NCBI RefSeq assembly: GCF_002019735.1
Contig: NZ_KV917378.1
Coordinates: 1,824,869-1,888,868 of the forward strand
Direction of reading: 5' to 3'
From: Salipaludibacillus agaradhaerens
GTDB taxonomy: Bacteria; Bacillota; Bacilli; Bacillales; Salisediminibacteriaceae
DNA length: 64,000 nt
A model generated the notes under the pieces. It searched no databases and was not told the origin of the DNA. It saw nothing but the letters and a program-made list of their open reading frames with translations. Below, one piece after another: positions 46,567 to 55,669 of the stretch (the stretch's first letter is position 1; each line of letters starts with the position of its first letter). A program made the position numbers and the translations under genes.

Positions 46567-48846
46567 TCAAGAGGAGATCGCTTTAACAACCTCTTCCCAT
46601 TCCGTTTGAAGCGCTACCCATGTTCCTTCCGCCTTATAGCCACCGTAATAAATTTTTTCATAGGCTTCGGTTAGCTTCGTCATAGACTGAGAACCAATTA
46701 GCCTGTCCACTCTTACAGCATATTCACGTAATGTTTCCCCAGCTTCTTGTGGGACACCTTCATTCGCTAACATCGTTAACAATCGTGTATATGCCTCGTC
46801 AAACTTAACATGCTTTCCTCTCACACGATAAGCGAAAAGGAAATACCAATTTTGCAGTTGTGTCTGTTTCCGATACACACCAGCTACAGCCAAAAGTAAG
46901 ATCAGTGAGATGATGATTGATTTTGGTGACAACAGATCACGTAAGATGCCATCGTTATCGCGAGCATTTTCAGAAGCGGTTGGACCTTCTTCCGCTCCTT
47001 CTTCCAATTCAGGCGTCACATTTTCTTGATCATCTTCTCGATCACTCTCATCGTTCTCGTCTCTTCCATTTTCTAAGTTCAGTTCAAAATCGCGGTCAAG
47101 TTCTGATTGCTCTTCCTCAAAATCAGCATAATTATCGAAGCCTTGCGTCGGTTCAAATGGTACCCAGCCAACTTCAGGGAAATAAACTTCAACCCATGAA
47201 TGAGCATTTCCGTTCGTCACTTCGTATAGGTAGGTGTCTTCATCTACTACACTTACCTGCTCTCCGGCAGTAAATCCCTTTACCCAGCGTGTAGGGATAT
47301 CCAATGTTCTTAATAAAACGGCCATCGACGTTGAATAATTATCGCAATAGCCTCGTTGGGTTTCAAATAAAAATTGATCCACATAATCTTGACCATCTTC
47401 AGGAATAGGCACGTCTTCTGTTTGATACGTAAATCCACTCTGAGAAAAATACTGTTCAATAGCAACGACTTTGTCATATCGGGTATCTTCCTCTGCCGTT
47501 ATATCCTCTGCCAGTTGGCCCACACGCTCAGGCAACTCATCTGGAAGCTGCAAATAACGTTGTTGTATCTCTTCAGGATCATTCTCCGAAACATCTCGTA
47601 AAGTGTCAATAGTAAAAGTCGGTGCGTCATAAGCAAGGTCATATTGGGTAAATATGATGTCATCATACACGGAACTTTCTGCTCTAATCCGTCCACCAAC
47701 CGTATCTACCGAAAAGCTGATGTCATTCACACTCGCTTCACTACCATCTCCTGTGATAGACAAACTGTTTTCATCCACGTGATGAAGTTGACCGGGATAA
47801 AAAATATGAGAAAATCCTGTTCCCTCTTCCATTCGTACAGACGCTTCTTTACTTTCTATGAGTGTGCGAGCTTCATACATGCCATAAGGGGTACTGCTCT
47901 CCAAATCCATGTCGTTATACGCTGTGTCTGCTGTCCATCCATGTCCCGTATAGTCATATTTTGATTCTCCACGCCAATATACAGGCTCATCTATTTCAGC
48001 CGTAAAAACGACCGAATCATCTTGTACAAAGCCACCACCAAGCTGTTCATCATTTTCTCCATATCCTACCCGTCTATTCCCTGTGTTACCATGACGTTCT
48101 CCAGTAACAAATTCTCGCATAGTCGGGACTGGGTCTCCCCATTGTGGTTCTGGCTTAGGAGCGACTAAACCAATCACTGTGGCAACCGAGATCATCACTA
48201 CAAGTGTCATCACCCAAACCGGTGATAAATAACGGCCTGATCGCTTGCCTGTCTTTTGTTCTTCTTCCTTCACTTTCAAAAGCTGCAAAAAGGTTAACAT
48301 AAAGAATCCTAGAACGACAATGCGCACGATAGCAGCAGAGGCATCAACATCTGTAAACGTGTCTAATACCGCGATATAAATAACGGTCGTCACTAAAAAG
48401 AAAAAGATTCGCCTTGCATGAAAGATCCAGAAGTACAATAAATAGCAAATTAATGCTAGTAGAAAAAATAGCAAAAAGGTTCTGAACGGATCTGTTAAGA
48501 ACGCAAAGTCCCTAGAAATAATGAGCCCAACATTATACGTAACATCTTCAAAAAATAATTTGGCCGTGCTAAGACCGCCCTCCACACTAAAAAAGACACC
48601 TTCATAATAAATGATATGAAGTCCATAAAGCATGACAATAAAAAGGACAGGTACAATGATCCAATAGGGGACTCTCAAGTAAATAAGAGCAGCGCTTAAA
48701 AAGGTGAACCATACAAATATATGAATCTCCCCTGTATTCGTTATCGTCGGGATAGGCCTTAACCATTCCCACATAACTAAAAGGGTTAGAATATAAATGA
48801 CTAAATGGGTTGCTGTTGCTATCGGGTTTTGAGTTATTCTTGCCAT
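46567..48846 (-). CDS. yebA: Membrane-anchored transglutaminase-like protein (YebA/TgpA)
   Basis: 759 residues. About six N-terminal membrane helices (to about residue 215) precede an extracellular part with a transglutaminase core. The catalytic Cys is in QRGYCDNYSTSMAVLLRTLDIPTRWVKGF, the His in NAHSWVEVYFPEVGW, and an Asp follows. An acidic linker, one further membrane helix (SIIISLILLLAVAGVYR) and a C-terminal DUF4129 domain come next. It is the third gene of a MoxR-DUF58-transglutaminase operon and begins directly at the end of the DUF58 gene. The set is conserved upstream of guaA in B. subtilis. The cellular role is not established. Confidence 0.92.
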   Translation of the reverse strand: MARITQNPIATATHLVIYILTLLVMWEWLRPIPTITNTGEIHIFVWFTFLSAALIYLRVPYWIIVPVLFIVMLYGLHIIYYEGVFFSVEGGLSTAKLFFEDVTYNVGLIISRDFAFLTDPFRTFLLFFLLALICYLLYFWIFHARRIFFFLVTTVIYIAVLDTFTDVDASAAIVRIVVLGFFMLTFLQLLKVKEEEQKTGKRSGRYLSPVWVMTLVVMISVATVIGLVAPKPEPQWGDPVPTMREFVTGERHGNTGNRRVGYGENDEQLGGGFVQDDSVVFTAEIDEPVYWRGESKYDYTGHGWTADTAYNDMDLESSTPYGMYEARTLIESKEASVRMEEGTGFSHIFYPGQLHHVDENSLSITGDGSEASVNDISFSVDTVGGRIRAESSVYDDIIFTQYDLAYDAPTFTIDTLRDVSENDPEEIQQRYLQLPDELPERVGQLAEDITAEEDTRYDKVVAIEQYFSQSGFTYQTEDVPIPEDGQDYVDQFLFETQRGYCDNYSTSMAVLLRTLDIPTRWVKGFTAGEQVSVVDEDTYLYEVTNGNAHSWVEVYFPEVGWVPFEPTQGFDNYADFEEEQSELDRDFELNLENGRDENDESDREDDQENVTPELEEGAEEGPTASENARDNDGILRDLLSPKSIIISLILLLAVAGVYRKQTQLQNWYFLFAYRVRGKHVKFDEAYTRLLTMLANEGVPQEAGETLREYAVRVDRLIGSQSMTKLTEAYEKIYYGGYKAEGTWVALQTEWEEVVKAISS

Positions 48847-50115
48847 TTAAACCCCCTCAAATGTTGCCATACGCTCTTTAAACTTTTCTTCTGAAAGGAC
48901 CATCACGTCGGCTCCAGATTGCTTTATTTCTTTGATGATCCCCTCGTCTTTCAACGCTCTTTTTTCTCTATTGACTAAGAAAGCAACGCTGACTTGAATC
49001 CGGCGTGAAGTTAATAGCTTCACTCTATCTAATAGACTCTTTGTCAGTTCAGTTGACACCATAATAATAGATGCACCGGATGGGATATGCTCGTCTCTAT
49101 TGGCTGAATTAGCAGTTGACTCTTCATGTGTTTCATATGTTAGTTGTGCTAAGTGAGTCATGAGCTGATTCTTATGGTCATCGCTCGTATCAGAAGGATA
49201 AAAGCGACTTTGCTTCCCTAACGTCCACAAAGCAGACTGCACACCCTTTGTATGAGCAAACATGATAATAGAAGTGACAAATTCGATCCCTCTTTCATAA
49301 GCATCGATTGTGGCATAATCGGTATCGGGAATGACATTATTAAATATGACAACAAAATGTTGACCAATATAGTCTTCAAATTCTTTCGTCATAAGTTTAT
49401 TCGTTCTGGCTGTGACTTTCCAATCTATACTCGTTAATTTATCCCCTGGCACGTATTCGCGTGCCCCTGAAATGGACGTCATATTGTCAATAAATTCTCG
49501 CGATGCTGCATGCGTTTCTGTTTCATGTTTCTCGTAAGCATGCCACTGAGCAATATCATAATAATTCGGGGAAACGAGAAGGTCTGATGGGGCTGCCAGA
49601 AAGACATGTTTATGAAACAACCCAAACATATCACTCGTTGAAAGGTGAATCCCAAAGAAGCGATAATCGCCACGTTTAACAGCGGGAATGGTATAGTGAA
49701 TCTTTAACTCTTTTCTAAACAATGGATAAACAATCCGCTTTGAGCTGGTGTGTCCCATTTGCTTTTTAAGCTTACCTTCCATCGTATCTTCCACCCCTAA
49801 ATATAGAAATGGAAAAGGCCACTTTCTCGTTACAGTCACCACCACAGAAACATCTTTTCCGGCTGTAATTACGTCATCTCCAAATTCTCTCGTAACGTGA
49901 AATCGCCCGAGGGGAATGATCACATATAAAAGGAGCAAGATGACAAGACTACTAATACTATAAAATAGAAACCAGCTGACAAACCCACCTTGAAACATCG
50001 CATAGCTGAAAAGAGAGCCACATACACCTGCAATAAGTAAGCCCTTTATAAACCTTGAGACAAGCCATCTCATTTTTCCAAAGACCTTGTGTTTATTTTT
50101 AAGAGACGCCTTCAT
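48847..50115 (-). CDS. yeaD: DUF58 protein (YeaD-like)
   Basis: 422 residues. Two hydrophobic helices at about residues 25-70 are followed by a cytoplasmic region with the DUF58 hallmark REYVPGDKLTSIDWKVTARTNKLMTKEFE and a von Willebrand A-like fold after it. It works with MoxR-type ATPases as an assembly or chaperone pair. Its ATG overlaps the MoxR stop by 4 bases, and its stop is immediately followed by the yebA ATG. Confidence 0.92.
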   Translation of the reverse strand: MKASLKNKHKVFGKMRWLVSRFIKGLLIAGVCGSLFSYAMFQGGFVSWFLFYSISSLVILLLLYVIIPLGRFHVTREFGDDVITAGKDVSVVVTVTRKWPFPFLYLGVEDTMEGKLKKQMGHTSSKRIVYPLFRKELKIHYTIPAVKRGDYRFFGIHLSTSDMFGLFHKHVFLAAPSDLLVSPNYYDIAQWHAYEKHETETHAASREFIDNMTSISGAREYVPGDKLTSIDWKVTARTNKLMTKEFEDYIGQHFVVIFNNVIPDTDYATIDAYERGIEFVTSIIMFAHTKGVQSALWTLGKQSRFYPSDTSDDHKNQLMTHLAQLTYETHEESTANSANRDEHIPSGASIIMVSTELTKSLLDRVKLLTSRRIQVSVAFLVNREKRALKDEGIIKEIKQSGADVMVLSEEKFKERMATFEGV

Positions 50116-51086
50116 CGTGCTATTTCTTTTCCGCCTGGCACGTGGACTTGATTGACGACTTCATAGATTATTCTTTCGTTCGTCATACTAGATAGCTTCG
50201 CTTCTGAGTTTAAAATCACGCGATGCTGTAACGCATATGGGGCTAAATATTTGATATCATCAGGAATGACAAACTCTCGATTCTGCATGTACGCAAAAGC
50301 TTGTCCAGCTTTCATTAAGGCAATCGATGCCCGAGGACTTGCTCCTAAATAAACAGAACCGTGCTCACGCGTAGCATTCACGATAGCGATAATGTATTGT
50401 TTAACCGTGTTGTTCACAACGACTTTCTTAGTTTCATGTTTCATAGTTAAAACATCTTCAAGGCTCAATACAGGCTGAATGTCCGAAATGGGATGATGAC
50501 TTTCAACGCGCGTTAATACTTCTAACTCCTCTTCCTTCGATGGATAGCCTATTTTAAATTTGAACAAAAATCTATCTAGTTGTGCTTCCGGAAGAGGGTA
50601 CGTGCCTCCGTATTCAATAGGGTTTTGTGTCGCCATTACCATAAATGGTTGTTGAAGCTCTCGCGTTTCACCATCTGTTGTCACACTGCCTTCTTCTAGT
50701 GCTTCCAGCAATGCGGCCTGTGTCTTTGGCGATGTTCGGTTTATTTCATCAGCTAGCACGATATTAGACATGACTGGTCCTGGACGGAAGTGAAATTCCA
50801 TCGTTTTTTGGCTAAAGACTGAGACACCAGTAACATCAGATGGCAGTAAATCAGGTGTGAATTGAATTCGCTTATAATCAGCGCCAACTGATTTAGCTAA
50901 AGCTCGTACCATCATTGTTTTCCCTACACCAGGGACATCTTCAAGTAGCACGTGTCCGCCACTTAGTAATGCCACTAGGCTTAATTCAATTTCTCGGCTT
51001 TTACCTACGACCACTTTTTCAATATTTTCTATTAATCTATAAACAGTCGGATGCTTGACAATGGTAGCTTCCGTACGTTGTCTCAA
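50112..51086 (-). CDS. yeaC: MoxR-type AAA+ ATPase (YeaC-like)
   Basis: 324 residues from a TTG at 51086, eight bases after AAGGGGG; B. subtilis YeaC has about the same length. The ATG at 51122 lacks a ribosome site. Walker A is EDVPGVGKTMM, Walker B IVLADEINRTSPKTQ, and the sensor region ATQNPIEYGGTYPLPEAQLDRF is typical of MoxR. It is the first gene of the operon with DUF58 and the transglutaminase-like protein. Confidence 0.93.
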   Translation of the reverse strand: MRQRTEATIVKHPTVYRLIENIEKVVVGKSREIELSLVALLSGGHVLLEDVPGVGKTMMVRALAKSVGADYKRIQFTPDLLPSDVTGVSVFSQKTMEFHFRPGPVMSNIVLADEINRTSPKTQAALLEALEEGSVTTDGETRELQQPFMVMATQNPIEYGGTYPLPEAQLDRFLFKFKIGYPSKEEELEVLTRVESHHPISDIQPVLSLEDVLTMKHETKKVVVNNTVKQYIIAIVNATREHGSVYLGASPRASIALMKAGQAFAYMQNREFVIPDDIKYLAPYALQHRVILNSEAKLSSMTNERIIYEVVNQVHVPGGKEIAR

Positions 51087-51479
51087 TGAGTTAACCCCCT
51101 TGATAAATTGTGAAAGATTCATCCGTATGAATCTACAGTTCTATCATATCATGGACACTTATCTTTTAGAAAATAACTATGTGTTAAATATCAGTTACTT
51201 TTCGGCGTCCATCATGACAGTCTATGAATCCTAAATGGCATTAATTTATAATTCGAATTTATCAGTGGAAAATACCTTCCACTTCACGCAGCGGTGAAAA
51301 AATCAGAGACCTCAAGGTTGTTTGGAGACGATGTGGACCGTTGATACATACTCTTGAGGAAGGCGAGTAGATGTCTACCCACTAATACTTTTTCTGCTAG
51401 TTTTCCCTTGAAGAGATATTTTTATTCTAAACACGAGCGATACCACTATTAAACATCCAAAACTCTTTTTCATTTTATC
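51087..51479. other. Intergenic region upstream of yeaC
   Basis: Should contain the yeaC promoter. No gene was recognised; it leads into a degenerate intergenic repeat at 51480. Confidence 0.4.
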
Positions 51480-51625
51480 ACAGACAAACGTTCATAAACT
51501 TCTCCCTCAAAAGGGAGAGACGAGTAACTCTAATTAAAGGACGCTAATGTCAGGTTGACTCAACGAACAATCAGTGAGAGAAGAACGAAAACTCTCACTG
51601 GTTGAAGATTCGTTTTATTCGTATG
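51480..51625 (+). repeat. Short relative of the 202-bp intergenic repeat
   Basis: AAAGGACGCTAATGTCAGGTTGACTC, then CAATCAGTGAGAG and AAGAACGAAAA followed by CACTGGTTGAAGATTCGTTTTAT. It matches the ends of the elements at 28930 and 38158 but lacks their middle part. Confidence 0.6.
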
Positions 51626-51660
51626 ACTTCAGTCATCAAAGCACTCTTTTTATAAAGCAA

Positions 51661-51708
51661 AACGGAGCTCTCCCATAAGATAATCACATCTTATGAGGGA
51701 GCCCCGCT
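51661..51708 (-). terminator. Terminator of the nitroreductase gene
   Basis: Minus strand GGGGCTCCCTCATAAGAT / ATCTTATGGGAGAGCTCC followed by GTTTTGC. Confidence 0.75.
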
Positions 51709-51721
51709 CTATTTTAACACG

Positions 51722-52354
51722 TTAAAAAGTATTTTTTATGACCACGTCTTCTAAAGGAAATCTTTCAGATGGTCTAGCTGGTTCAGCTGCTTTTCCAACC
51801 GTTACTAACATAACAGGTACGTAACGTTCTGGTACATTAAATTCTTCCACGAAGCGACTTCGTTGGAACCCACCCATAGGACACGTGTCATAGCCTTTTG
51901 CTTTAGCGGCTAGCATGAGCTGCATCGCTGCCAATGACGCATTTAATACTGCTTCATCTCGTGGAAATGGTGTATCCCCTTCGTAGGCACTGTGAATTTG
52001 ACCAACAAGCGTATTTTTTATATCTTCGGCCATAAGCCCTTTATTTACGGCATTTTCATAAATGACTTCAGCATTTTCATTAGCTTTTAAGTCACCGAGA
52101 ATCGCAACCGTAAAAGAACTTTCCACGATTTGCTTTTGGTTATAGGTGATAGGTAATAATTGCTCTTTTTTAGCTTGGTCATCGATCACAACGAACTTCC
52201 AGTGTTGTAAATTCCATGATGATGGGGCTTCAATCGCTGCCTCTAGCATTTCCGTCACATCTTGTTCCGGAATAACAAAACCCTTTTCATATTTCTTCAC
52301 CGAATGGCGTTCTTGGATCGTTTGAAATAGTCCCATATCCTGTGAGGTACTCAT
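51722..52354 (-). CDS. NAD(P)H-dependent nitroreductase family protein
   Basis: 210-residue FMN flavoprotein of the nitroreductase fold. Recognisable are ERHSVKKYEKGFVIPEQDV, the FMN-contacting APSSWNLQHWKFVVI, and MLAAKAKGYDTCPMGGFQRSRFVEEFNVPERYVPVMLVTVGKA. It resembles the B. subtilis YodC/MhqN group, which reduces nitroaromatics or quinones during electrophile stress. It is monocistronic, with its own terminator. The substrate is unknown. Confidence 0.88.
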   Translation of the reverse strand: MSTSQDMGLFQTIQERHSVKKYEKGFVIPEQDVTEMLEAAIEAPSSWNLQHWKFVVIDDQAKKEQLLPITYNQKQIVESSFTVAILGDLKANENAEVIYENAVNKGLMAEDIKNTLVGQIHSAYEGDTPFPRDEAVLNASLAAMQLMLAAKAKGYDTCPMGGFQRSRFVEEFNVPERYVPVMLVTVGKAAEPARPSERFPLEDVVIKNTF

Positions 52355-52611
52355 GTGATAGTCACTCCTTTTTCATTTTATACCATATGAATTATAACAA
52401 CCTGATAAATGAATCTCAATTAAACTGCTTATTACCACCATTGTTCAAAACTTCTCATCTCAGTAAAGATATACATCTTTCTTAAGCCATCATGAGATAG
52501 CGCTGCTTAGAATGAGGTTGCAACGAATTGAAACTTTTTACCTTTCTTTTTCGTAAGTCAAGTATTGAAGTGGGTGATAACCCTAAAATCATGTTAAAGG
52601 AGATGTTTGTC

Positions 52612-53601
52612 ATGAGCTCGTCGGAGGTGAACGAAACACTCGACTTATATGAAGAGATTTATAGCCAGCTACATAGGAATTTCCGTTGGCAGGACAAAAA
52701 ATTATTCATGATGGTTGCAGGTTCATACGCTGCTAGTGATAAAAGATTTGATTTGAATAGATATGAACAACTAACAAACGTTATAAAAAAAGAAGCCAGT
52801 TTATTTTCTCCAATGAGGTCCTATCCTCGTTTTACGATTGCTTCTCTCTTAGATCAACGATTTGAGGAACCACATATTCAGTATAAAAAATTAGTTCAGA
52901 TTTATGAGGCGTTTGTAAAGGGAGGATTCAAAAGGGGGACATTCACGTATCTTTCTGCACTCATTGTCCTAACTGATACAGATTCGAGTAACACTCCTGA
53001 AGCTATCATTGAGAGAGCCTTGTACATTTATAAAGCGATGAAAGTAAATCACCCGTTTATTACATCTGATAATGATTACCCACTCGCCGTTCTTTTAGCT
53101 GAATTGAACGAAGATACCGAGACACTTATGAACAGGGTTGAAGATTATTACTTGAAACTTCATCAACAAGGTTTTCGCAAAGGGAACGATTTACAATTTA
53201 TGAGTCACATTTTGTCGTTAGATCAAACAGCAGCTTCTAATACACATATAACTAATTCATTAACGATCTTAGATAGATTAGAAAAGTTAGGCTTTAAAAT
53301 TAAACCTATGCACTATCCTGAGCTATCTTTATTAACTATAATAAATGCATCCCAGGTTGATCTTGAGCTTGTTCACTCTCTCAGTGAAACACTTAATCGT
53401 AAAAAAACATTTAAATGGCACAAAGATATTAATGGTTTATTAGCTGTTAACTTTGTTGCCAGACAGAAAGTCACCGAAAACACCCTTCCTCAAACAGGTT
53501 TTTATACGACGATGGAAACGATTATTCAGGCACAACAAACAGCCATGATGGCTGCTATGATAAGTAGTGCTGCCGTCGTTTCTTCCAGCACTAACAATTG
53601 A
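52612..53601 (+). CDS. DUF4003 family protein
   Basis: 329 residues from the ATG at 52612, nine bases after AAAGGAG. Helical cytoplasmic protein with the DUF4003 layout: YEEIYSQLHRNFRWQDKKLFMMVAGSYAASDKRFDLNRYE near the N-terminus, FTYLSALIVL and NDYPLAVLLAEL in the middle, and a C-terminal hydrophobic Met/Ala/Ser-rich tail (AMMAAMISSAAVVSSS). The function of the family is unknown. It stands alone and converges on the CpaF-like gene. Confidence 0.8.
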   Translation: MSSSEVNETLDLYEEIYSQLHRNFRWQDKKLFMMVAGSYAASDKRFDLNRYEQLTNVIKKEASLFSPMRSYPRFTIASLLDQRFEEPHIQYKKLVQIYEAFVKGGFKRGTFTYLSALIVLTDTDSSNTPEAIIERALYIYKAMKVNHPFITSDNDYPLAVLLAELNEDTETLMNRVEDYYLKLHQQGFRKGNDLQFMSHILSLDQTAASNTHITNSLTILDRLEKLGFKIKPMHYPELSLLTIINASQVDLELVHSLSETLNRKKTFKWHKDINGLLAVNFVARQKVTENTLPQTGFYTTMETIIQAQQTAMMAAMISSAAVVSSSTNN

Positions 53602-53649
53602 GACACTAACACGACCCTCATATGGAGCCACGTATGTTGGCATTAAAAC

Positions 53650-53678
53650 GAAAAAGAAGGCGGAAAACCCGCCTTCAA
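53650..53678. terminator. Bidirectional terminator between convergent genes
   Basis: GAAGGCGG-AAAAC-CCGCCTTC hairpin. The minus strand ends TTTTTCG, so it fits best as the CpaF-like gene terminator, but it also lies 49 bases after the DUF4003 stop codon. Confidence 0.8.
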
Positions 53679-53680
53679 AG

Positions 53681-54742
53681 TTATGTTAGTTTGAATAAAT
53701 CTTGCAACGCTATCTTGGTCCCTTGAAGGTCTGCAACCTTAGCTACTCGTGAAACGACTGTTTTCCCGCTATCCAGCTGAGTAACATGCACAATGAGATC
53801 AATTGACTTCGTTATTTCTTTTCTTATGAGCTGCATGGACCAACCGGAATATAACCATGCAGCTGCAGCTTCGAGCTTCTCTAAAGACTCTTCAGGTGAA
53901 GTCGATTCAACAGTCCCTAAAAAACTTACAGCATGGTTTTTACTCTGGCAAAGCATTTCAAAAATATCTGCCGGCCTGCCTCCGTCAACAATTAATCGGT
54001 TCGGTACCATCTTAAAAGCTGCCTCTAACACTTTTGCATTAAAAGGGCTGCCAAGTGACATGACCCGGGACTGTCTTAAAGAAAGTTCTGCATCTTCTTC
54101 GATCGTCACAATTTCTTCCTCATCAGGAATCGATGTTGCTAAGGCGTTCAATAACATCGTTTTGCCTGTTCTTTTTTCACCAGTAATAAGGAGTGACTTG
54201 CCACAAGAAATAGCTGATTGAAGATAGTGTAATGAGCCTTCATTAATCATACCCTCATCAAGTAAATCATCGCCTGTCGCTTGCCTTTGTTTATTTTTTC
54301 GTATACGTAGCACTGGACCTTTAAAACTAAAGGGCGGCAGAATGGCAATGGCTCTATTGCCGTCTGGTAAATGCCATTCCATAACAGGCGATTCTTTATC
54401 TCTTTCTTTGCCTGATAACATGGCCAGATTTTCAATATAAGCGACTACTTCTTTATCATTGTTAAATGATAACTGACTTCTAACAGGTCGTTCACCTTTC
54501 ATATAATAGATCTGTTCTGAGCCGAAAATTGTAATGTCAGTCACTTCTTCTTTGTTTAATAGGGGTGCTAAGATACCATAAAATGAGTCATCTGCATCTG
54601 TGGGCAATTTACTTTCTTGCCTATCCGCTAAGTAAGCGTCATTTACTTGTAAAGTCATCAATTTTCTTTCAGTTTTCAGCGGCCTGAGAGGAATTAATTT
54701 AGGTCGTCTCGTTACAACTGCATTTCTTTTTCTTAAAGCCAT
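53681..54742 (-). CDS. Divergent CpaF/TadA-like secretion ATPase
   Basis: 353 residues from the ATG at 54742 (AAGGGG upstream). It follows the CpaF plan: LAPLLNKEEVTDITIFGSEQIYYMKGERPV, DGNRAIAILPPFSFKGPVLRIRKNK, Walker A GEKRTGKTMLLNAL and IVTIEEDAELSL. Key positions have drifted. The Asp-box/Walker B region normally reading RIIVGEVRG is LIVDGGRPAD, and the His-box TLHAN is replaced by TVEST. No pilin, TadB/C or prepilin peptidase gene is adjacent. It may be an ATPase with altered activity or a regulatory relative. Its promoter is overlapped by a perfect 16-bp palindrome. Confidence 0.8.
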   Translation of the reverse strand: MALRKRNAVVTRRPKLIPLRPLKTERKLMTLQVNDAYLADRQESKLPTDADDSFYGILAPLLNKEEVTDITIFGSEQIYYMKGERPVRSQLSFNNDKEVVAYIENLAMLSGKERDKESPVMEWHLPDGNRAIAILPPFSFKGPVLRIRKNKQRQATGDDLLDEGMINEGSLHYLQSAISCGKSLLITGEKRTGKTMLLNALATSIPDEEEIVTIEEDAELSLRQSRVMSLGSPFNAKVLEAAFKMVPNRLIVDGGRPADIFEMLCQSKNHAVSFLGTVESTSPEESLEKLEAAAAWLYSGWSMQLIRKEITKSIDLIVHVTQLDSGKTVVSRVAKVADLQGTKIALQDLFKLT

Positions 54743-54780
54743 CGTCGCACCCCTTTTCAAATTGTTAACACCCGTCATTT

Positions 54781-54972
54781 GTTCTTAAAATAGAACATTC
54801 TCTTTCACTTAGTATAGTTCTTTATAAAGAACTTGTAAAGACCTAATTTTGGTATTAAATTTATTTCTTATCTAGTTATTATGTTGTTTTTTACGTTTTT
54901 GTTCTTTAAAATGAACTTATGTTGTTATTAATCACCTTGTGAGGTCTGTTTATAATATTCCTTATTAAGAAC
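54781..54972. promoter_or_regulatory. Four GTTCTTT-type palindromic sites between divergent genes
   Basis: Sites are GTTCTTAAAATAGAAC (54781-54796), GTTCTTTATAAAGAAC (54817-54832, perfect), GTTCTTTAAAATGAAC (54901-54916) and ATTCCTTATTAAGAAC (54957-54972). Each is an inverted GTTCTTT with two central bases, resembling the B. subtilis SinR recognition word GTTCTYT. The perfect site fills the spacer of the CpaF-like promoter. The arrangement suggests one repressor controlling both divergent genes. Confidence 0.75.
54811..54839 (-). promoter_or_regulatory. Promoter of the CpaF-like gene
   Basis: -35 TTTACA (54834-54839), 17-bp spacer, -10 TATACT (54811-54816). The spacer is the 16-bp palindrome plus one base, so a bound repressor would sit exactly between the two promoter elements. 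Confidence 0.75.
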
Positions 54973-55013
54973 AAAAACGACAATCGAGATAAAGAGTGAA
55001 GGAGAAAAGCGTC

Positions 55014-55418
55014 GTGAAAAAGCCTGTTTTTAACTATCACACCTTTTATACGTCCTCTCTGATCGTCATTAAAGCGACTACTTATAGAACAAGATATCAG
55101 GCGTGGCGATTCAAGAGACGCATAAGACGAAATCAAGCGATTTGGCTTATTCCTTGTCAATCTATACACACCTTTTTTATGTTTTTCTCTATTGATGTGG
55201 TGTTTTTAGATAAGGAACATAGAATTATATGTTGCATAAAAAGATTGAAGCCTTATTCTCATACCCCTCCCATTCTACTTTCTCATTCAGCAGTGATTTT
55301 TCCTAAAAATACAATCAATTTACGTGGTTTCAAAGAAGGAGATATCTTAAATTTGTCTCAACGGTGCTGCTACTTATCATCGTGTCGCTTTACTACAACA
55401 GATCGTGGCATAAAATAA
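55014..55418 (+). CDS. DUF192-like protein
   Basis: 134 residues from a GTG at 55014, nine bases after AAGGAG. The segment IPCQSIHTFFMFFSIDVVFLDKEHRIICCIKRLKPYSHTPP...SAVIFPKNTINLRGFKEGDIL fits the DUF192 pattern (P-C-x-x-HT-x-FM-x-x-IDVVFLD...G-GD). In other phyla DUF192 genes often neighbour Tad/Flp pilus genes. Here it is divergent from a CpaF-like gene and shares operator sites with it, so the two probably act in one process at the envelope. Very basic N-terminus; no clear signal peptide. Function unknown. Confidence 0.72.
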   Translation: MKKPVFNYHTFYTSSLIVIKATTYRTRYQAWRFKRRIRRNQAIWLIPCQSIHTFFMFFSIDVVFLDKEHRIICCIKRLKPYSHTPPILLSHSAVIFPKNTINLRGFKEGDILNLSQRCCYLSSCRFTTTDRGIK

Positions 55419-55447
55419 AAGTGGGCGTTTTACGGACGGTTTCTGTT

Positions 55448-55605
55448 ATAAAGCTAAACTTCAATCAGTGGGGGTTTTCCTTCATCCCCACTGATTGTTA
55501 GTTTAACTTATCGGACCTTTAGGGGCAGTTTATCCCCCACCTTAACTTTTCGATCTTCTTAAGTTTTGCGGTGGGGTTTTACTGCCCCTTAAGTGTGGGA
55601 TAAAT
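55448..55605 (+). repeat. Double-hairpin intergenic repeat, copy 2
   Basis: Nearly identical to 26328-26481 over about 155 bp. Hairpin 1 is AATCAGTGGGG / CCCCACTGATT. Hairpin 2 is AGGGGCAG...CCCCACC...AACTT / AAGTT...GGTGGGG...CTGCCCCT. A partial relative is at 35820-35880 and another at 63945-64000. Confidence 0.88.
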
Positions 55606-55611
55606 TGTAAT

Positions 55612-55652
55612 AGGGCTCATCACATAAGGTTGATCCTTATGTGATGAGCCCT
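55612..55652. terminator. Hairpin after the ABC ATPase gene
   Basis: AGGGCTCATCACATAAGG / CCTTATGTGATGAGCCCT, a perfect 18-bp stem with 5-base loop, located 18 bases past the stop at 55670. The U-tail is weak; a terminator is likely. Confidence 0.7.
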
Positions 55653-55669
55653 GCAACTGATTAAAACAG

